Notes: generated by a model from the letters alone, not told the origin. A stretch of DNA of 64,000 nucleotides from Hesseltinella vesiculosa (GCA_002104935.1 MCGT01000009.1:186001-250000); one strand, 5' to 3'; counted from the first letter of the stretch, positions 1-10,909 are shown. Translations and numbers: made by a program.

Positions 1-810
1 AAGGGACTGCTCCCTTTGCATCAGTTGGAAGAGGTCATCGACGGTGTCGTCGTCATCATCGCCATGCTGAGAGGCATCGCTGTCGCTGGAGTAATAACCA
101 TCGAAGACGGCAGAAGCAGGGGAGGCCGGCTTGGCAAAGTCGTCGGTGATGGGGTTGGGAGAAGCGACACCGAGTTTTTGCAACAGGGCTTGATGATGAT
201 GGAAAGGTAAGTCCAGGCGAAGTTGTTGGCGGCAGCTATCCAAGGAACGTTTCCATTGCGTGTAGTCTTGATCACGTACAAAGAGGCTGTAGTCCAGGGC
301 TTCAAGGAATTCACTTTCCATGATGTTCAAGTCTTGAATGTTCATGCCACTGACTTCCGACCAGGTTTTGTTGGTGAAGGTGTTGTCGTCCAAGAACTTA
401 TTGGCGAGCATCAGAGCCACAATGAAGAGGCGGTATTCGGAGCCTTCGGCGCCTTCGATGGAGGGGTTGGCACGCAACAGATTGGCTATGTAACCCAGGG
501 CAAGGTACACAGCCGATTCAGTGAGTTGAGTGGCATTCAAGACTTGGAGACAGAAGCGTTTGAAAGCTGGGCTAGCAAACGAAGGTCGAGTCTTGGCATG
601 GTTACGGGCATGCCACATCAAGTACACAATGGTTGCACTAAAGTCAGACAAGGAAGGGGCCACAGGGCTCCCGGGAGACAAATCCAAGAGGGAGCTTGCT
701 GCTTCTTGACTAGGAAGCCAACAAGTATCCTTGTTGGGGTAGTAAAAAGAAGGTGCAAACACCGGCTTGGCGGGGAAAAGTGTATACGGTTGAGCACAAG
801 GCATCATCAT
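1..810 (-). CDS. PHO80/PCL/CLG1-type cyclin, 5' part (runs off window)
   Basis: The reading frame is open for 270 codons from an ATG cluster at 810-802 to the window edge, so the C-terminus is missing. Residues 55-185 read as a cyclin box: a helix around IVYLMWHARNHA, then KRFCLQVL, then a stretch ending LANKFLDDNTFTNKTWSEVS and MESEFLEALDYSLFV. That last region is the hallmark of fungal Pho80/Pcl/Clg1 cyclins, which activate Pho85-type CDKs in phosphate, glycogen and polarity control. After the box (about residue 225 on) the protein becomes Ser/Ala rich and then acidic, with a run of five Asp. No intron is needed in the visible part. The first of three tandem Met codons is taken as start; the third is equally possible. 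The family call is firm; the exact subgroup (Clg1 versus Pcl) is not. Confidence 0.82.
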   Translation of the reverse strand, partial: MMMPCAQPYTLFPAKPVFAPSFYYPNKDTCWLPSQEAASSLLDLSPGSPVAPSLSDFSATIVYLMWHARNHAKTRPSFASPAFKRFCLQVLNATQLTESAVYLALGYIANLLRANPSIEGAEGSEYRLFIVALMLANKFLDDNTFTNKTWSEVSGMNIQDLNIMESEFLEALDYSLFVRDQDYTQWKRSLDSCRQQLRLDLPFHHHQALLQKLGVASPNPITDDFAKPASPASAVFDGYYSSDSDASQHGDDDDDTVDDLFQLMQREQSL

Positions 811-1645
811 AAAACTAACGGTTGAATCACACAAAAAAAAACAGAGGGATGAGTTCGACTGACTGGCAACATTTTGTTTTATCATGCGACTTACCACAAA
901 GGATTAAAAGAGGGGTAAAGAAAGAGAAACAGTCAAGTTGCCCTTTCTTTGATAAACAAAAAGTTTTGTAGTGTGAGCGAGACGATAAGTTCCTAAAGAA
1001 CAAAACGTAAAACCCAAAGGAAAATAAAAAAAAGGTGCTTTTTTTTATTTTCTTTCCTCCTTTTCTTTTTTTTTTTTTGGATAGATCCTCTTTATACAAT
1101 CAAAAGATGATTCGTAAAAAGAGAGAGGCAATCGATAAAAAAAAAATCAACGAAAGAAAAAGAGTGTAAAAAAAGAAAAAGATGAAAGAGGGGGAGTGTG
1201 GAAAGAAGAAGAAGAAAAAAAAACAAAAAAAAAAAAAAATTGTTTTTTTTTCAAAAGCAAGCTTTGGGGCCATCAGCCACCTGATTGGCCCATTTGTTGA
1301 AAAAAGTCAAAAAAGAAGCCAAATGAAAATAAATAAAAAGGAACCAATTTTCCTTTTTATTATCATGGCAACCTTTTGGAAGACGATTGGTTTCAAAAAG
1401 GACATGGTCTTTTGTAACCATAGAAAATTGTTCAAGCGACCATGTGGTTCATTTTTTGATGGCAGAAAAGAGCGGAAAAAAAAAGGGGTCCCTTTTTTTT
1501 TTTTTTTTTTTTTCCCTCGGCAAAAAGGGGATCTGCGGCAGGTGTTCCAGCTGTGACCTTTTTTTCTTTTTTTTTTTCAGCTCACCAGCGATCATCCAAC
1601 CTTTCGTCGAGAGGCGTCACGTGATCAAAATGCAGAAAAGTTGGT
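811..1645. other. Intergenic, A/T-homopolymer rich promoter region
   Basis: This 835 bp gap lies upstream of the cyclin gene and downstream of the coiled-coil gene. It holds many A and T tracts (for example T runs near 1493-1514 and A runs near 1219-1240). The open frames here are lysine- and phenylalanine-rich products of these tracts and have no protein-like composition. I see no gene. Confidence 0.6.
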
Positions 1646-2800
1646 TTATAAATGTGTAGGGAAGAATTCCGATACAGGCGATGAAGAATCAGTCGTATTA
1701 TCACTAGGAGGCATTGGGAAAGAATGGTCGGATAAAAGGGCCATGGCTAATAGAGTGGGTGAATAAATGATCCATTAAGGTTTTTTTTTTTTCTACCTTG
1801 AACTTCCATTTTTTCAAAGTCTTTTTCAAGCTGCGTAACAATCAAATCCTTCATCATTAACTCGTTTTTCAGCACTTGAATGTCTTCTTCCTTATCCCTG
1901 ATTAAAAGTTGTAAATCGTTCTTTTCTTCGTTGGCCATGGCAAGCTTCTCGACCATCTGATGATTTTCCTGTTGTAATTTGGTGGTCATATTGGTACCCG
2001 AAATACTGGAGTGGATGACAGGGCGGCAAATATGCTGAGCTTGAGGTTTCTGTTCTTCATTTTCAGGTGGCAGAGTCAGCACAGAGAAGCCTTGCGACAA
2101 TGGTAGATTGGTATAGCAGCAAGTTTTTTCACAATGACTCTTCCCATCAATCTTTTAAAAGTAGATGGATAAGTTGGTCTTTTTTTTTTTTTTTTTGTGT
2201 ACCTGACGATAGAGTAAATGAATCATTTGTACCAAATATTCATATTCAGGACCAACGGTTTTCATTTGTCGAATTTGATCCTCTCGTAAATGAGCAATCT
2301 CCGCCTGTACGGAGAGAGAGAATAAGTTCTGCCCTGAAGATCTGTGCTTTTTTTTTGGTGCGGCTCTTCTTTTTTTTTTTTTTTTTTTACCATGCGAAGG
2401 TCCATGTCATCATGAAGTAGTCGGTTACTACGTTGTAGTTCTATATTCATTCGTCTCAGGTCGTGGATTTCCTTTTTCAATTGCTTGGTTTGGTCGTCTA
2501 CCATTTTCTCGCTTTCCAGCTTTAGAATACGATTGGCCCTTAGCAACCGTACGTTGCTCAACGTCAATTGCTCCATATCAGCTTCTAGTTTCTTGAGTTG
2601 TGTTTGCAAATCACCTTGTTGGATGGGGCGTTTTGGTAAGGGCGGTTCATCGAGTATCTAGAACAATCTGTCAATCCTACTTTCTTGTCTTCTTTTTCTT
2701 TTACGTCGAGGGAAGTCATGGAATTGGGCATGGAGTAGTTCATTAGATTGTTGAGCATGTCGCCATGGTCACCGCTTTCTGATAATGAAGGTGCAAGCAT
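1646..2800 (-). CDS. Coiled-coil protein of unknown function, five exons
   Basis: The spliced model joins exons 2800-2705, 2657-2391, 2304-2203, 2139-1797 and 1746-1646. All junctions are GT-AG and the phases agree, giving 302 residues. The first intron has a good branch site (TTGAC) before its acceptor. The protein starts Ser/Asn/Met rich and contains a KR-containing PPLPKRP stretch. It then has a long heptad-rich coiled coil (about residues 45-120: QLKKLEADMEQL, then LLRANRILKLESEKM) and a conserved-looking block, EYEYLVQMIHLLYRQ. A Cys-bearing segment SHCEKTCCYTNLPLSQG follows, then a second coiled coil ending near LEKDFEKMEV. The Cys-rich piece plus coiled coils suggests a scaffold or adaptor, but I do not recognise the family. 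The last 33 codons depend on an intron with a weaker acceptor. Confidence 0.72.
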
Positions 2801-3232
2801 TACAAAGTTTGATGAATGAAAAAATCGACAACAAGAAAGAAAAAAAGGTCGAAAAAATAAAAAGGAAAACGAAATAAAAAAAAGGAAGCATGGAACGTGT
2901 TGAAGCCCATTTGTTCACGCTCTCCGCCAATTGCAATTTTTTTTTTTTGAGACTTCAATCGTCATTGTCATTCTTTTATTTTTCATGGCCCTCCCATTTT
3001 CTTTGCCTAATGTTTATTTCAACAGCACCAGACTCGGTCATGTACTGCAATAAAAAAAAGCATAAAGTGGGCTTGCCCATTGGGTAATTTAAACTCCATT
3101 TCACGCATATTCTTTTTTTTTTTTTGCCTTTTTTTTTCTTCGTGCTGTTCTTTGCTCTTTTTACATTGCAACATACACTGCTACACTTATTGAGCTATTC
3201 ATCACTGTTACAACTCCATAATCGATGAATAT
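2801..3232. other. Intergenic promoter region between divergent genes
   Basis: This region separates the start of the coiled-coil gene (-) from the proposed start of the RhoGEF gene (+). It contains T tracts near 2938, 3112 and 3128. An upstream non-coding or coding exon of the RhoGEF could still lie here, because the first exon of that gene is the least certain part of its model. Confidence 0.45.
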
Positions 3233-6200
3233 ATGAATACCGTAAACGCAGAAGGACATAGGCTGTGAGTACCACATTAAGCGTCATTGACCGACTTTTT
3301 CTCTTTTCTAGAAGGATACTTCCCTTGCGCTCTCTCCATTTCTTTCCCAGCTTTGGTTAACTTTTTATCAACAAGCCATTCAATGCCCCACTCTAAATGA
3401 AGAAACTATCTACGTAAATGGGCTTCTCAACAAGAAAATGGTGAAGCATGCTCATCCTTTTATTTTTTTTTTCACAGGACGTCCTGAGCTACTGCTTCAA
3501 TATCCCCAGTTGTCGCACAGGCGTCATCAAATCCTTGTACCAGGCCTTTTTCACCTCCAACCTCATTATTTTCCAACACACCGAAAACCGGTTTTATCTC
3601 TCACGTACATCTCATATCCAAGGCGTCCTGGCTCACCTCGCTCCTTGCTATGCACCTGGCTGCCACCCGTCCTTGCCCTGTTATTCGCCTACCTGCCCTA
3701 ATCGTCTCAACACTCGTTGGTTACAGTTGCATTCCCTTTTGGAAACCGTAAACAAACAAACAAAAATGAAAAACTCATTTACTAACCTTATTTTTTTATT
3801 AGGAAGACCACGCAGAGTGGCATCATCATGCTCCAACCTACATCCTCAACACCTTTCCAGCCTATGAAATCAAACGCCAGTGCGTCTTGGCTGAGCTATT
3901 ACAGTCCGAACTTGATTATTGTCATGACCTATCCATTTTGAACAATGTTTATGCCGAACCTTTTTTGGCCTTGGACCATCCCGACCGCCAACTCTACCAC
4001 CTGCTCTTCCGTCCTGCCCTGGATCTGCAACAGTATCACCAACAATTTTGCCAATTTCTCGTACGACATCGCCAACACCCACTCTTCCTGTTTAATGAAA
4101 TCATCGGTCCTGCTCTGCTCGACCATACGAACGCCCTGTTTGAGCCCTACGTTCTTGCTGCCACCTCTACCACGAAAGCCCTCTATCTCTTGAAGCTGGA
4201 AATCCAGAAATCCCCCACCCTTCGCCAATTCATCCTCCAACAAAACAGCCACCCCCTCACCCGAAAGCTCGACCTTGAACACTTTGTCAAGCGCCCCACT
4301 TTGCGTCTCACCAAATTCAAGGTCCAGCTCGAAGCCATCCACAAATACTCCCAACATGAGTCGGATCAGGTGCACATCTTGGCTGCCATGGATCTGTTAC
4401 ACCAGCTGTTGTATCAGGTGAACGATGCCGTCAGAAAAGCCGATGCCCACGTCCAGCTCCTTCGTATCTCCTCCAGTCTGGTCACCCATCACCAACCCAG
4501 TTCCTCCTCGCCACCGCTCAGGGCTGTCTCTCTGTACGATCCTCAACGACCCCCCACCCCGCCTCGCACCTCCATCGATACCGTCGTCACCCTGGAATCA
4601 CGTGCTGCCCACCCCGTCTCACCTGCCACTTTCTTTTTCTCATGGATGACCAACAAGGCCTCCTTTGATGTCTCGTTGCTGCTCAAGGATGCTTCGTTGC
4701 TCCACCAAGGCCAGTTCCGCCTCTCCCGGTCCTCCTCCCACTCCCTGCTGGCTCAACCCTGCCATATTTTTTTATTCTCGCACGCCTTGCTGTTGACCAA
4801 GCCTAAAAAGTCAGGTTACCCCACCACCACTGCTGATGCCTCCACTGCTGACGAAACCCCCCAAACACTCGAGGCTATTCGTCGACCCATTCCTCTACCC
4901 ATGCTCAGTGTCAGTATTCACCGTGCCAACCTCATGCGCCGTCTGTCCCATCGTCTCGCACGCCAACAACAGCCGCTTGGTCCGTCCCAGCCATCACCAC
5001 CCACCTCTCCCCTGCGCTCTTTGTCCTCATCCTCATCACCCAAGCCTGTCACAAAGACTGTCGATTTACGCCATCGCTTCAGCATCACCTCCACCACGTC
5101 TTCCTGGTCAGCCTCCTCCTCCTCCACAGACTCACATGAAGATCCCGCCCTACCTATGGTGCCTCCTACCCTTGCCACCTTTGCTGATCCAGCTTCACAT
5201 CCACCTTCCCCTCACACGTCGCCTTCGTCTTCCCGCTGGCTCCAACGCCAGCCCACCCTTTCTGGCATGCACATCCGTGCTCATCTGCGTCGACAATTAC
5301 ATCATTGGCGCTCCCGCCCCTCCTCCAAGTCCAGACCACACTCACCCATGTCCACCCACTCCCACCTACCTCTCACCTCGTCACCAGAGCCCATCCGCGC
5401 GTCCTCGCCCAAACCAGCCACCCCTGTGTTCTTTCGAAAGCGTGTCCTCTCGCCTCGGCTAGCCCGTCCACACTACACGAATAACCAGTATGTCCCGCAC
5501 CTTCACAGCTCACCCTGCACCTTGGTCATCCGTCACCTTGCCGATCCTGCTTTTATGCTGGAGATCAAAGCCCGAAACACCAAACAGCGTGACCAGTGGT
5601 ATGACTGGTTCCGCACCGCCCTGGAGCAATCGGCCCAGACCACCACGCATCCAGCCCACCGTCAACGCTCGTTCCGCCGGCGTTGCAGCACTCCCTTTTA
5701 CATGGAAATTCTGTGCGAAATCTCTCTTATCAACAAACAATCCCTACAAATAGATGATGTCCGACTCTCTGGTGGTTGTGGTCGCGTCTATTGCTGCCTA
5801 CCTTTTGGTAGGAGACATGCATGCCAAACAAGAATGGTTCATCTCATTGTTTCTCTCTCTTTCCTAGTGACCGACGAAAACGTCTCCATGATCGCGCTGG
5901 GCACACAGCATGGCCTATGGTTAGGTTCTACATCCAGCAATGAAACGAGCTTTCAGTTAATTGAGATGCTGGAATGCCAGCAATTGGCGCTCGTCGACAA
6001 CCGATTCCTGATAGCTCGGGCGAATGGCTCCGCCAACGTCTTCGCCATGGCCGACTTGATCAGCCACATGTCACACGCCATCGACGATATTGTGCACCTC
6101 CGCCAACCCTCTGCCATCCACAGCTTTTCCATCAAGTCTTCCTCGGTGCTGGACATCGCAGTAGGCTCTTTCTATGGCCACACCACCGTTTGCTACCTGG

Positions 6201-6983
6201 CCAAGTGCTCCCTCCGTCAACGACAAAAGTACCGCCGTGCCACCCGTATTCTTGTCATCGGCACCATCAAGCAATCACCCAGCCGTGCCTATTTCAAAAA
6301 AGAAAAGGTAAAACGAACCTAAGGTGTAAAAATAGATCCTCACACCATTCTTTTTTTTTTCTTACAGACTATTCCTCTGCTCATGAAAAACGGCGCTAGC
6401 ATCAGCTTCTTGGGCAATCAGATCTTTGTCTGCTCGCCAGATCATGGCTTGGAGCGTGTCGACATCATCTCTGGCACGACATGGCTGCAATGTGCAACGT
6501 CAGCTGGACAAGGAGCACGATGGATTGGATGCACATCGTTTCCTGTCACCGACGCCATCACCAACAGGACTAGTACTACCTGGTCGCCGTACAGCCTCGT
6601 TTGTAGTGAAACCGCATGCTGGGTCCTCAATAATGAATCCATGGCCATCGACGAGACTGACCCTTATATCCGTTTCGAGGCCACTGCCCGAAGCGTGTCC
6701 CTGATCAACGACTACTTGATTGTGTTTGCCAAATTTGTCGTTGAAATCAGACATATCTCCACTGTAATGATAAAAAAAAAAAATCCGCAGCCGCCGGTTC
6801 TCTCGCCTGGCATAAAACGATCGTTCCACTCACTTTTTTTTTCTTGACCTTTAGGGGGACATTGTCCAAGTCATTCCAGGGCACGACATTCGCTGTGTAT
6901 ATATGCATCAAAACACCCTTGTTCTTACCAGAATGAAGTCTGCCAACGACCCCGTCTGTATCATTTATAAGCTCTGCTTATGA
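3233..6983 (+). CDS. ROM2: Rho1 guanine nucleotide exchange factor, Rom2 type (DH-PH-CNH)
   Basis: The exons read 3312-3413, 3478-3747, 3803-5807, 5868-6307, 6368-6763 and 6855-6983, all phase-consistent. A 9 nt first exon at 3233-3241 supplies the only in-frame ATG and is uncertain. The model is about 1,116 residues, normal for Rom1/Rom2. A DH domain lies around residues 150-340 (LAELLQSELDYCHDL start, later KRPTLRLTKFKVQLEAI). A PH domain starts near 414 (FDVSLLLKDASLLHQGQF) and resumes near 690 (CTLVIRHLADPAFMLEIKA, QRDQWYDWF). A CNH domain fills about 755-1116 (DDVRLSGGCGRV, VSMIALGTQHGLWLG, LINDYLIVFAKFVVEIRH, VIPGHDIR). Known Rom2 proteins load GTP on Rho1 at the plasma membrane and feed the cell-wall integrity pathway. 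The PH domain is split by a Ser/Pro-rich insert of about 225 residues. The N-terminal 125 residues match nothing I recognise; a DEP domain is usual here. Confidence 0.85.
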
Positions 6984-7020
6984 CCCGCTCATCACTCTCT
7001 CCCTCATAATACAAGGTTTA

Positions 7021-7026
7021 AATAAA
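7021..7026 (+). terminator. AATAAA polyadenylation-like signal after RhoGEF
   Basis: An AATAAA hexamer sits 38 nt after the stop codon at 6981-6983. Its position suits cleavage and polyadenylation before the convergent hydrolase gene, whose stop is at 7106. Confidence 0.45.
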
Positions 7027-7105
7027 ATGTAAACTTTTTTCTTTATCATGATTTTGGACAGCCTCAGATGACATGCACATACCTTTGATGACGACGCTCT
7101 CTTTT

Positions 7106-8088
7106 TCACAAAAGTGGTTCCAAAAAGGAAATAACAAGATCAACAAAGGCTTCAGCCGCAGTAGGATCAGTTAGGCTGTGATCTCCGCCAGAGACAACGG
7201 CAATTTTTTGGATTGCAGGGCACGCACGCTGGAGTCGTTCCAAGAGCTCCATCTGGTCCACAGGTGACTTGTAGAATTCGTCCTCGCTACCATGGACTAA
7301 CATCATTGGCTGTGTCAACCCGTCATATAACCTGTCCAACTCGTCTTCCGTCAAATCACCCGAAAACACATCGTCTTGGCCGCTGTGGGTCATAAAAAGA
7401 CGAATGATACATTATGATCTGATCGCTCTGCCTCGACTTTTTCCAACTTACAGTCGGTCGCCTAACGCAACATATCGCGTCGCCGTAATAGGTACATCGC
7501 TGATGGAACGGGACATCCATTCCTGCTCTCGGTGCTCGTCTACCATTTTCTTGGCGAGCGCGACCTGATCAGCAAATTTTGGAATGGCCGCCTCTCCAAA
7601 CTCACGATCCGACACTGGTGCTTGCAAAATGTATGCCACAACCTTTTCCCGGTGCTTGCCATTCTAAAAAAAAAGTAATAATTGAAAGAAAGGGAGGTTG
7701 CAAAAGTCTACTCTGCACTTTTTGCTGCTACCTTGTTGTGCCAGTAGCAGTCTTGAGAGCCGGTGGAATGGCCGAGGATGACGAATTTTTTCTTCTGGCG
7801 CTGGGTCACAAGATGATCCAGGAGAGTGTCGATTTCCTGACTATCGTCTTCAAGCGTCACAGACCCATAGCCAGAATAGCTCGACGTCATGAAGATCTGA
7901 ATCAGAGAGATCCCTAGAGCCCCATGCACGGCCTGTTGCAGTAACGGTATGAACGGCACCGCATTAAACCCATCGCCAAGGCCACCCACAAAGATCAAGC
8001 ATGTATCGCTGTCACATCCATCCTCGGATTCAAAAGCAACCAGTCGCGAATATTTGTCGTAAGTAAACAGTGTTCCTTTAAATTCCAT
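7106..8088 (-). CDS. Alpha/beta hydrolase of the DUF1749 family
   Basis: Three exons (8088-7732, 7663-7452, 7382-7106) join in phase to 281 residues. The nucleophile elbow is GHSTG in VILGHSTGSQD (about residue 110). The acid is probably the Asp in LVHGSEDEF, and the catalytic His is in VSGGDHSLTD near the C-terminus, so a full Ser-Asp-His triad is visible. The N-terminal pattern CLIFVGGLGDGFNAVP and the later ISLIQIFMTSSYSGYG match DUF1749 hydrolases, a fungal/plant family with esterase or siderophore-hydrolase suggestions but no settled substrate. The start at MEFKG is chosen because the longer in-frame extension upstream is hydrophobic noise. The gene is convergent with the RhoGEF, with 122 bp between stops. 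Confidence 0.85.
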
Positions 8089-8754
8089 TTTATGCAAAGG
8101 TGGAAGGGCCAGAATGGAAAAAGGATGAAAACACAAAAAACTAAAAGGAAAAATGACGCGGCTCCACGTCTTATTTCTCGTTTCATGTGGCCCCTGATAG
8201 GCAGCCAGCTGCACATGCACGCCCATGTAGACTGCCATGTAGACTGCCCAGTTTAGCTTTTGATTTACTCTTCTTCATCAGTATGCTTCTTAACCTTTGT
8301 CCTACCACTGCATGCCAAAAAATAAGTTATAAAAATTGTCATGATAAGATTTCTGGGAAAAAAAAAAAGAAAACTTAGGATCATGCCATTTGCATCAGCT
8401 TCAGTGCTCTAAAATAAATAAAAAAAGCAAACAGACGTCATTGTGCTTGCATTCCTTGAAAGATTTCTTGCCACAGCTTCTTGAGGGGTTGTCAGAAGGC
8501 TTTGTCGACAAACATCAGGTAAGATGTCTTGCCGTGCCAACCACAGAGGAGATCCGAAACCTGGAATAGAGCGCGATCTCTCCATGATGGAAGACTGTCG
8601 TTCTATTCAAGCCAACCATGTGTATGGCATCATTCGTCACGCATACAATCGTATAGATGATTGTTTAATACGAAGTTTCATCCATCATTTGAACCCCAGC
8701 GGCATGGTGGAAAAAAAAAAAAACAAACACACAGTGTGTGGCACATCCAAGTGT

Positions 8755-8940
8755 TGGATCGATGTACAATTTCGCTCAAGTGCACACATGCACGAATAAT
8801 GATGGTGTTGAAAATATCAGGTCGATTGGTAAATATCGCTCAGCCAACTTTTGATCCAATTCGTTCTGCCACCTCGGATTCTCCAGTTAAAAAAAAAGGA
8901 AAAAATCGGCCATTTTCGCCAGGAGACGAAAATGACAGTG
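8755..8940 (+). repeat. Dispersed repeat, copy A
   Basis: This segment aligns without gaps to copy B from the TGGATCGA start through the block ending GGCCATTTTCGCCAGG. Long identical stretches include the ATATCGCTCAGCCAACTTTT block. It lacks the 19-20 bp that form the loop and right arm of the hairpin in copy B, then rejoins it at AAAATGACAGTG. See copies B and C. Confidence 0.85.
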
Positions 8941-9083
8941 CCGGACAGCCGATCGAAGGCCAATTGCCTAGCGTGCACAGCCATGGATTCGAAGGTACCG
9001 CGCGGAAGTTGAATTTGGCAATCCAACGTTTAGCTCGAAAAAAAAAAAAAAAAGAGTAACGCTGCACAGCACATTCGAGTGAT

Positions 9084-9284
9084 TGGATCGAAGTGGAATT
9101 TTGTATGGGCGCACGAATGCACGAATGATGATGGTGCTGAAAAACTCAGGTCGATTGGTAAATATCGCTCAGCCAACTTTTGATCCGTTTCGTTTTGGCA
9201 CCTCGGATTCTCCAGCTAAGAAAAAGAAAAAATCGGCCATTTTCGCCAGGGGACCCCAGGCGATCTGGCGAAAAATGACAGTGC
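9084..9284 (+). repeat. Dispersed repeat, copy B, with 10-bp hairpin
   Basis: This is the second copy, in direct orientation, about 330 bp after copy A. Near its end it has a perfect 10 bp inverted repeat, TTTTCGCCAG at 9240-9249 and CTGGCGAAAA at 9265-9274, around a 15 nt loop. A third copy lies inverted at 27388-27593. The three copies share a reading frame of about 35 codons (SGRLVNIAQPTFDPF in this copy), interrupted by a stop in copy C. Confidence 0.87.
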
Positions 9285-10229
9285 GAACTTTATAATATCT
9301 GAATTTTGTGCCAGTGCAAAATCATGTGAACTGAAGCTAAATAGAAGTGTTACTGTTTATCGTACCGTTTCCTGGGATGATCATCGGCGGAAGGCTTAAA
9401 TCAAGTCAGCCTCTTCTACATTACGCTCAAACAAGGCGTTTTTCCCTTGCGGTTATCCTAGTCTTGATTTTAATTGGTTCGCACTTTCAACAATAGGCGC
9501 ATATTTAGTTCTTTTACTTTGATGGATCTTGCCTCCACTCTGCTTTACATTGCAAGTGACGCACTTGGTAGCTTTGACAAAGGTCCCTCGTTCAAGGCGC
9601 GACAAGGGCCTTGGTCGTTTTCAACAAGAAAAAGCATAACAAAAGATTCAAAGACGCTGAGACAAGATGATTCTGGATGAGAGGTCTTTTCGACGGAGTA
9701 ACGGCGAACTATCAGGCCATGTGGTCTCATCTGGTTTGGCCGAGAAAATGGAGAGACAGAGCGCTGCTGAGATCATGAACGAAAAAAAAAAAAAAAAAAA
9801 GCAGCCGCGAAGCTTCCACTCATAAAGAAACGCTGAGGAATAAGGTAAAAGAACGTTGGTTTGGGTGGGGTCGCACAGAAGGAAATTGAGGTTGTTGAAT
9901 ATGGAAATTCGACAATGTCGTGAAAATTGGAAACCAAATGAGTTATGGGCGAGTAAAAAACCATGACAGAAGATCATGTTGATGGATACCCATCAAGCAC
10001 AACTTCTGAAGCAAAAAATGGTATTCCTACAGGGACCATCCTCCTCAAAAAAAGCAGCCAAGAGGATAAAAAAAGCGAGGAAAATCCAAACTCAGGGGCA
10101 GTAGTTACACAAGAAAATTAAAAAAATTCTCCCCCTTTTAAAAGGACTTCTTCCTAATTTTGACTTTTTTTTTTTCCTCTCTTCTTCAACCTCCCCCTTG
10201 ATAAACCCCATTCCAGTCCTTTTCTTACC

Positions 10230-10909
10230 ATGAAGTTCTCTGTCGCTACCATTGCTACCATTGCTTTTGCTGCTCACCAAGTTGCTGCCGCTGGCCCCAT
10301 TGCCGGCTGTTTGGAAACTCATATTGGTAAGTCAACATGCTCTATTTTATTCTTTTGCTGATCCTCTTTTATAGTCACTGCCACCGACAGCTGTACCAGT
10401 ATCGCTGCTGAATTCCAAATTTCTTTGGATGATTTCTACAACATGGTAAAGATCAACTCGGCCACACTCTCTTTTGTTCTCATGGATTTTTCATTCTTTA
10501 GAACCCTGGTCTTCATCACGCTGGTGCTCACGTAAATTTGGATTTTACCTCGTTTTTTTTCGTTTTAGGTTTAGCTCACTTTTTTTCTTTGCACGATGTT
10601 TAGATTTGTGACAACTTGGACAGTGGCAAGCCCTACTGTGTGTGCACCAAGAAGCCTTGTGTGCCAGATACGTTCAGCAGCAACTCCACTGCCTCTGGTA
10701 ACAGCACCACCGTTCCTTCGGCCTCTGGTCCTGTTTCTTCGGGTCCTGCTCCTGCTTCCAGCGGTGCTGCTGCTCCCTCCGGCTCTGCTAGCTCTGCTCC
10801 CTCTGCCAGCCAAAGCGCCCCTGCCCACAGCGGTGCCAACGCCAACACTGCTTCTTACACTGCCGTTGCCTTGGGTGCCGTTGCCATGATGGCTGTTGTT
10901 TTGGCTTAA
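10230..10909 (+). CDS. Secreted LysM protein with Ser/Ala-rich stalk and GPI-type tail
   Basis: Four exons (10230-10326, 10375-10445, 10502-10531, 10604-10909) give 167 residues. Residues 1-21 form a signal peptide (MKFSVATIATIAFAAHQVAA). One LysM domain follows at about 28-80: VTATDSCTSIAAEFQISLDD, then FYNMNPGL, then CDNLDSGKPYCVC, with the Cys pairs typical of fungal LysM. Family knowledge: LysM binds chitin or related N-acetylglucosamine polymers. After it comes a Ser/Ala/Pro stalk, probably O-mannosylated, and a hydrophobic C-terminus (TAVALGAVAMMAVVLA) typical of a GPI-anchor signal. The inference is a cell-surface chitin-binding protein. The short upstream Met codon in good context and the clean signal peptide fix the start. 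Confidence 0.9.

Larger units (their letters stand above)
8089..10229. other. Long intergenic region with two copies of a dispersed repeat
   Basis: This 2.1 kb region lies between the hydrolase start and the LysM gene. It carries repeat copies A and B (listed separately) and A/T tracts near 8358, 8710, 9039 and 9782. Open frames of 60-130 codons occur, but apart from the frame shared by the repeats none shows splice structure or protein-like composition. The last few hundred bases before 10230 are pyrimidine-rich and probably the LysM gene promoter and leader. Confidence 0.55.

Noticed and set aside
827..1556. Lys/Phe-rich open frames on both strands
   Set aside because: They are translations of A and T homopolymers with no motif and no splice logic.
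2658..2680. A 23-nt intron in the coiled-coil gene (GTAGGA to CTAG)
   Set aside because: Too short; the donor 24 nt upstream (GTAAAA at 2704) gives a normal 47-nt intron with a branch site and the same frame.
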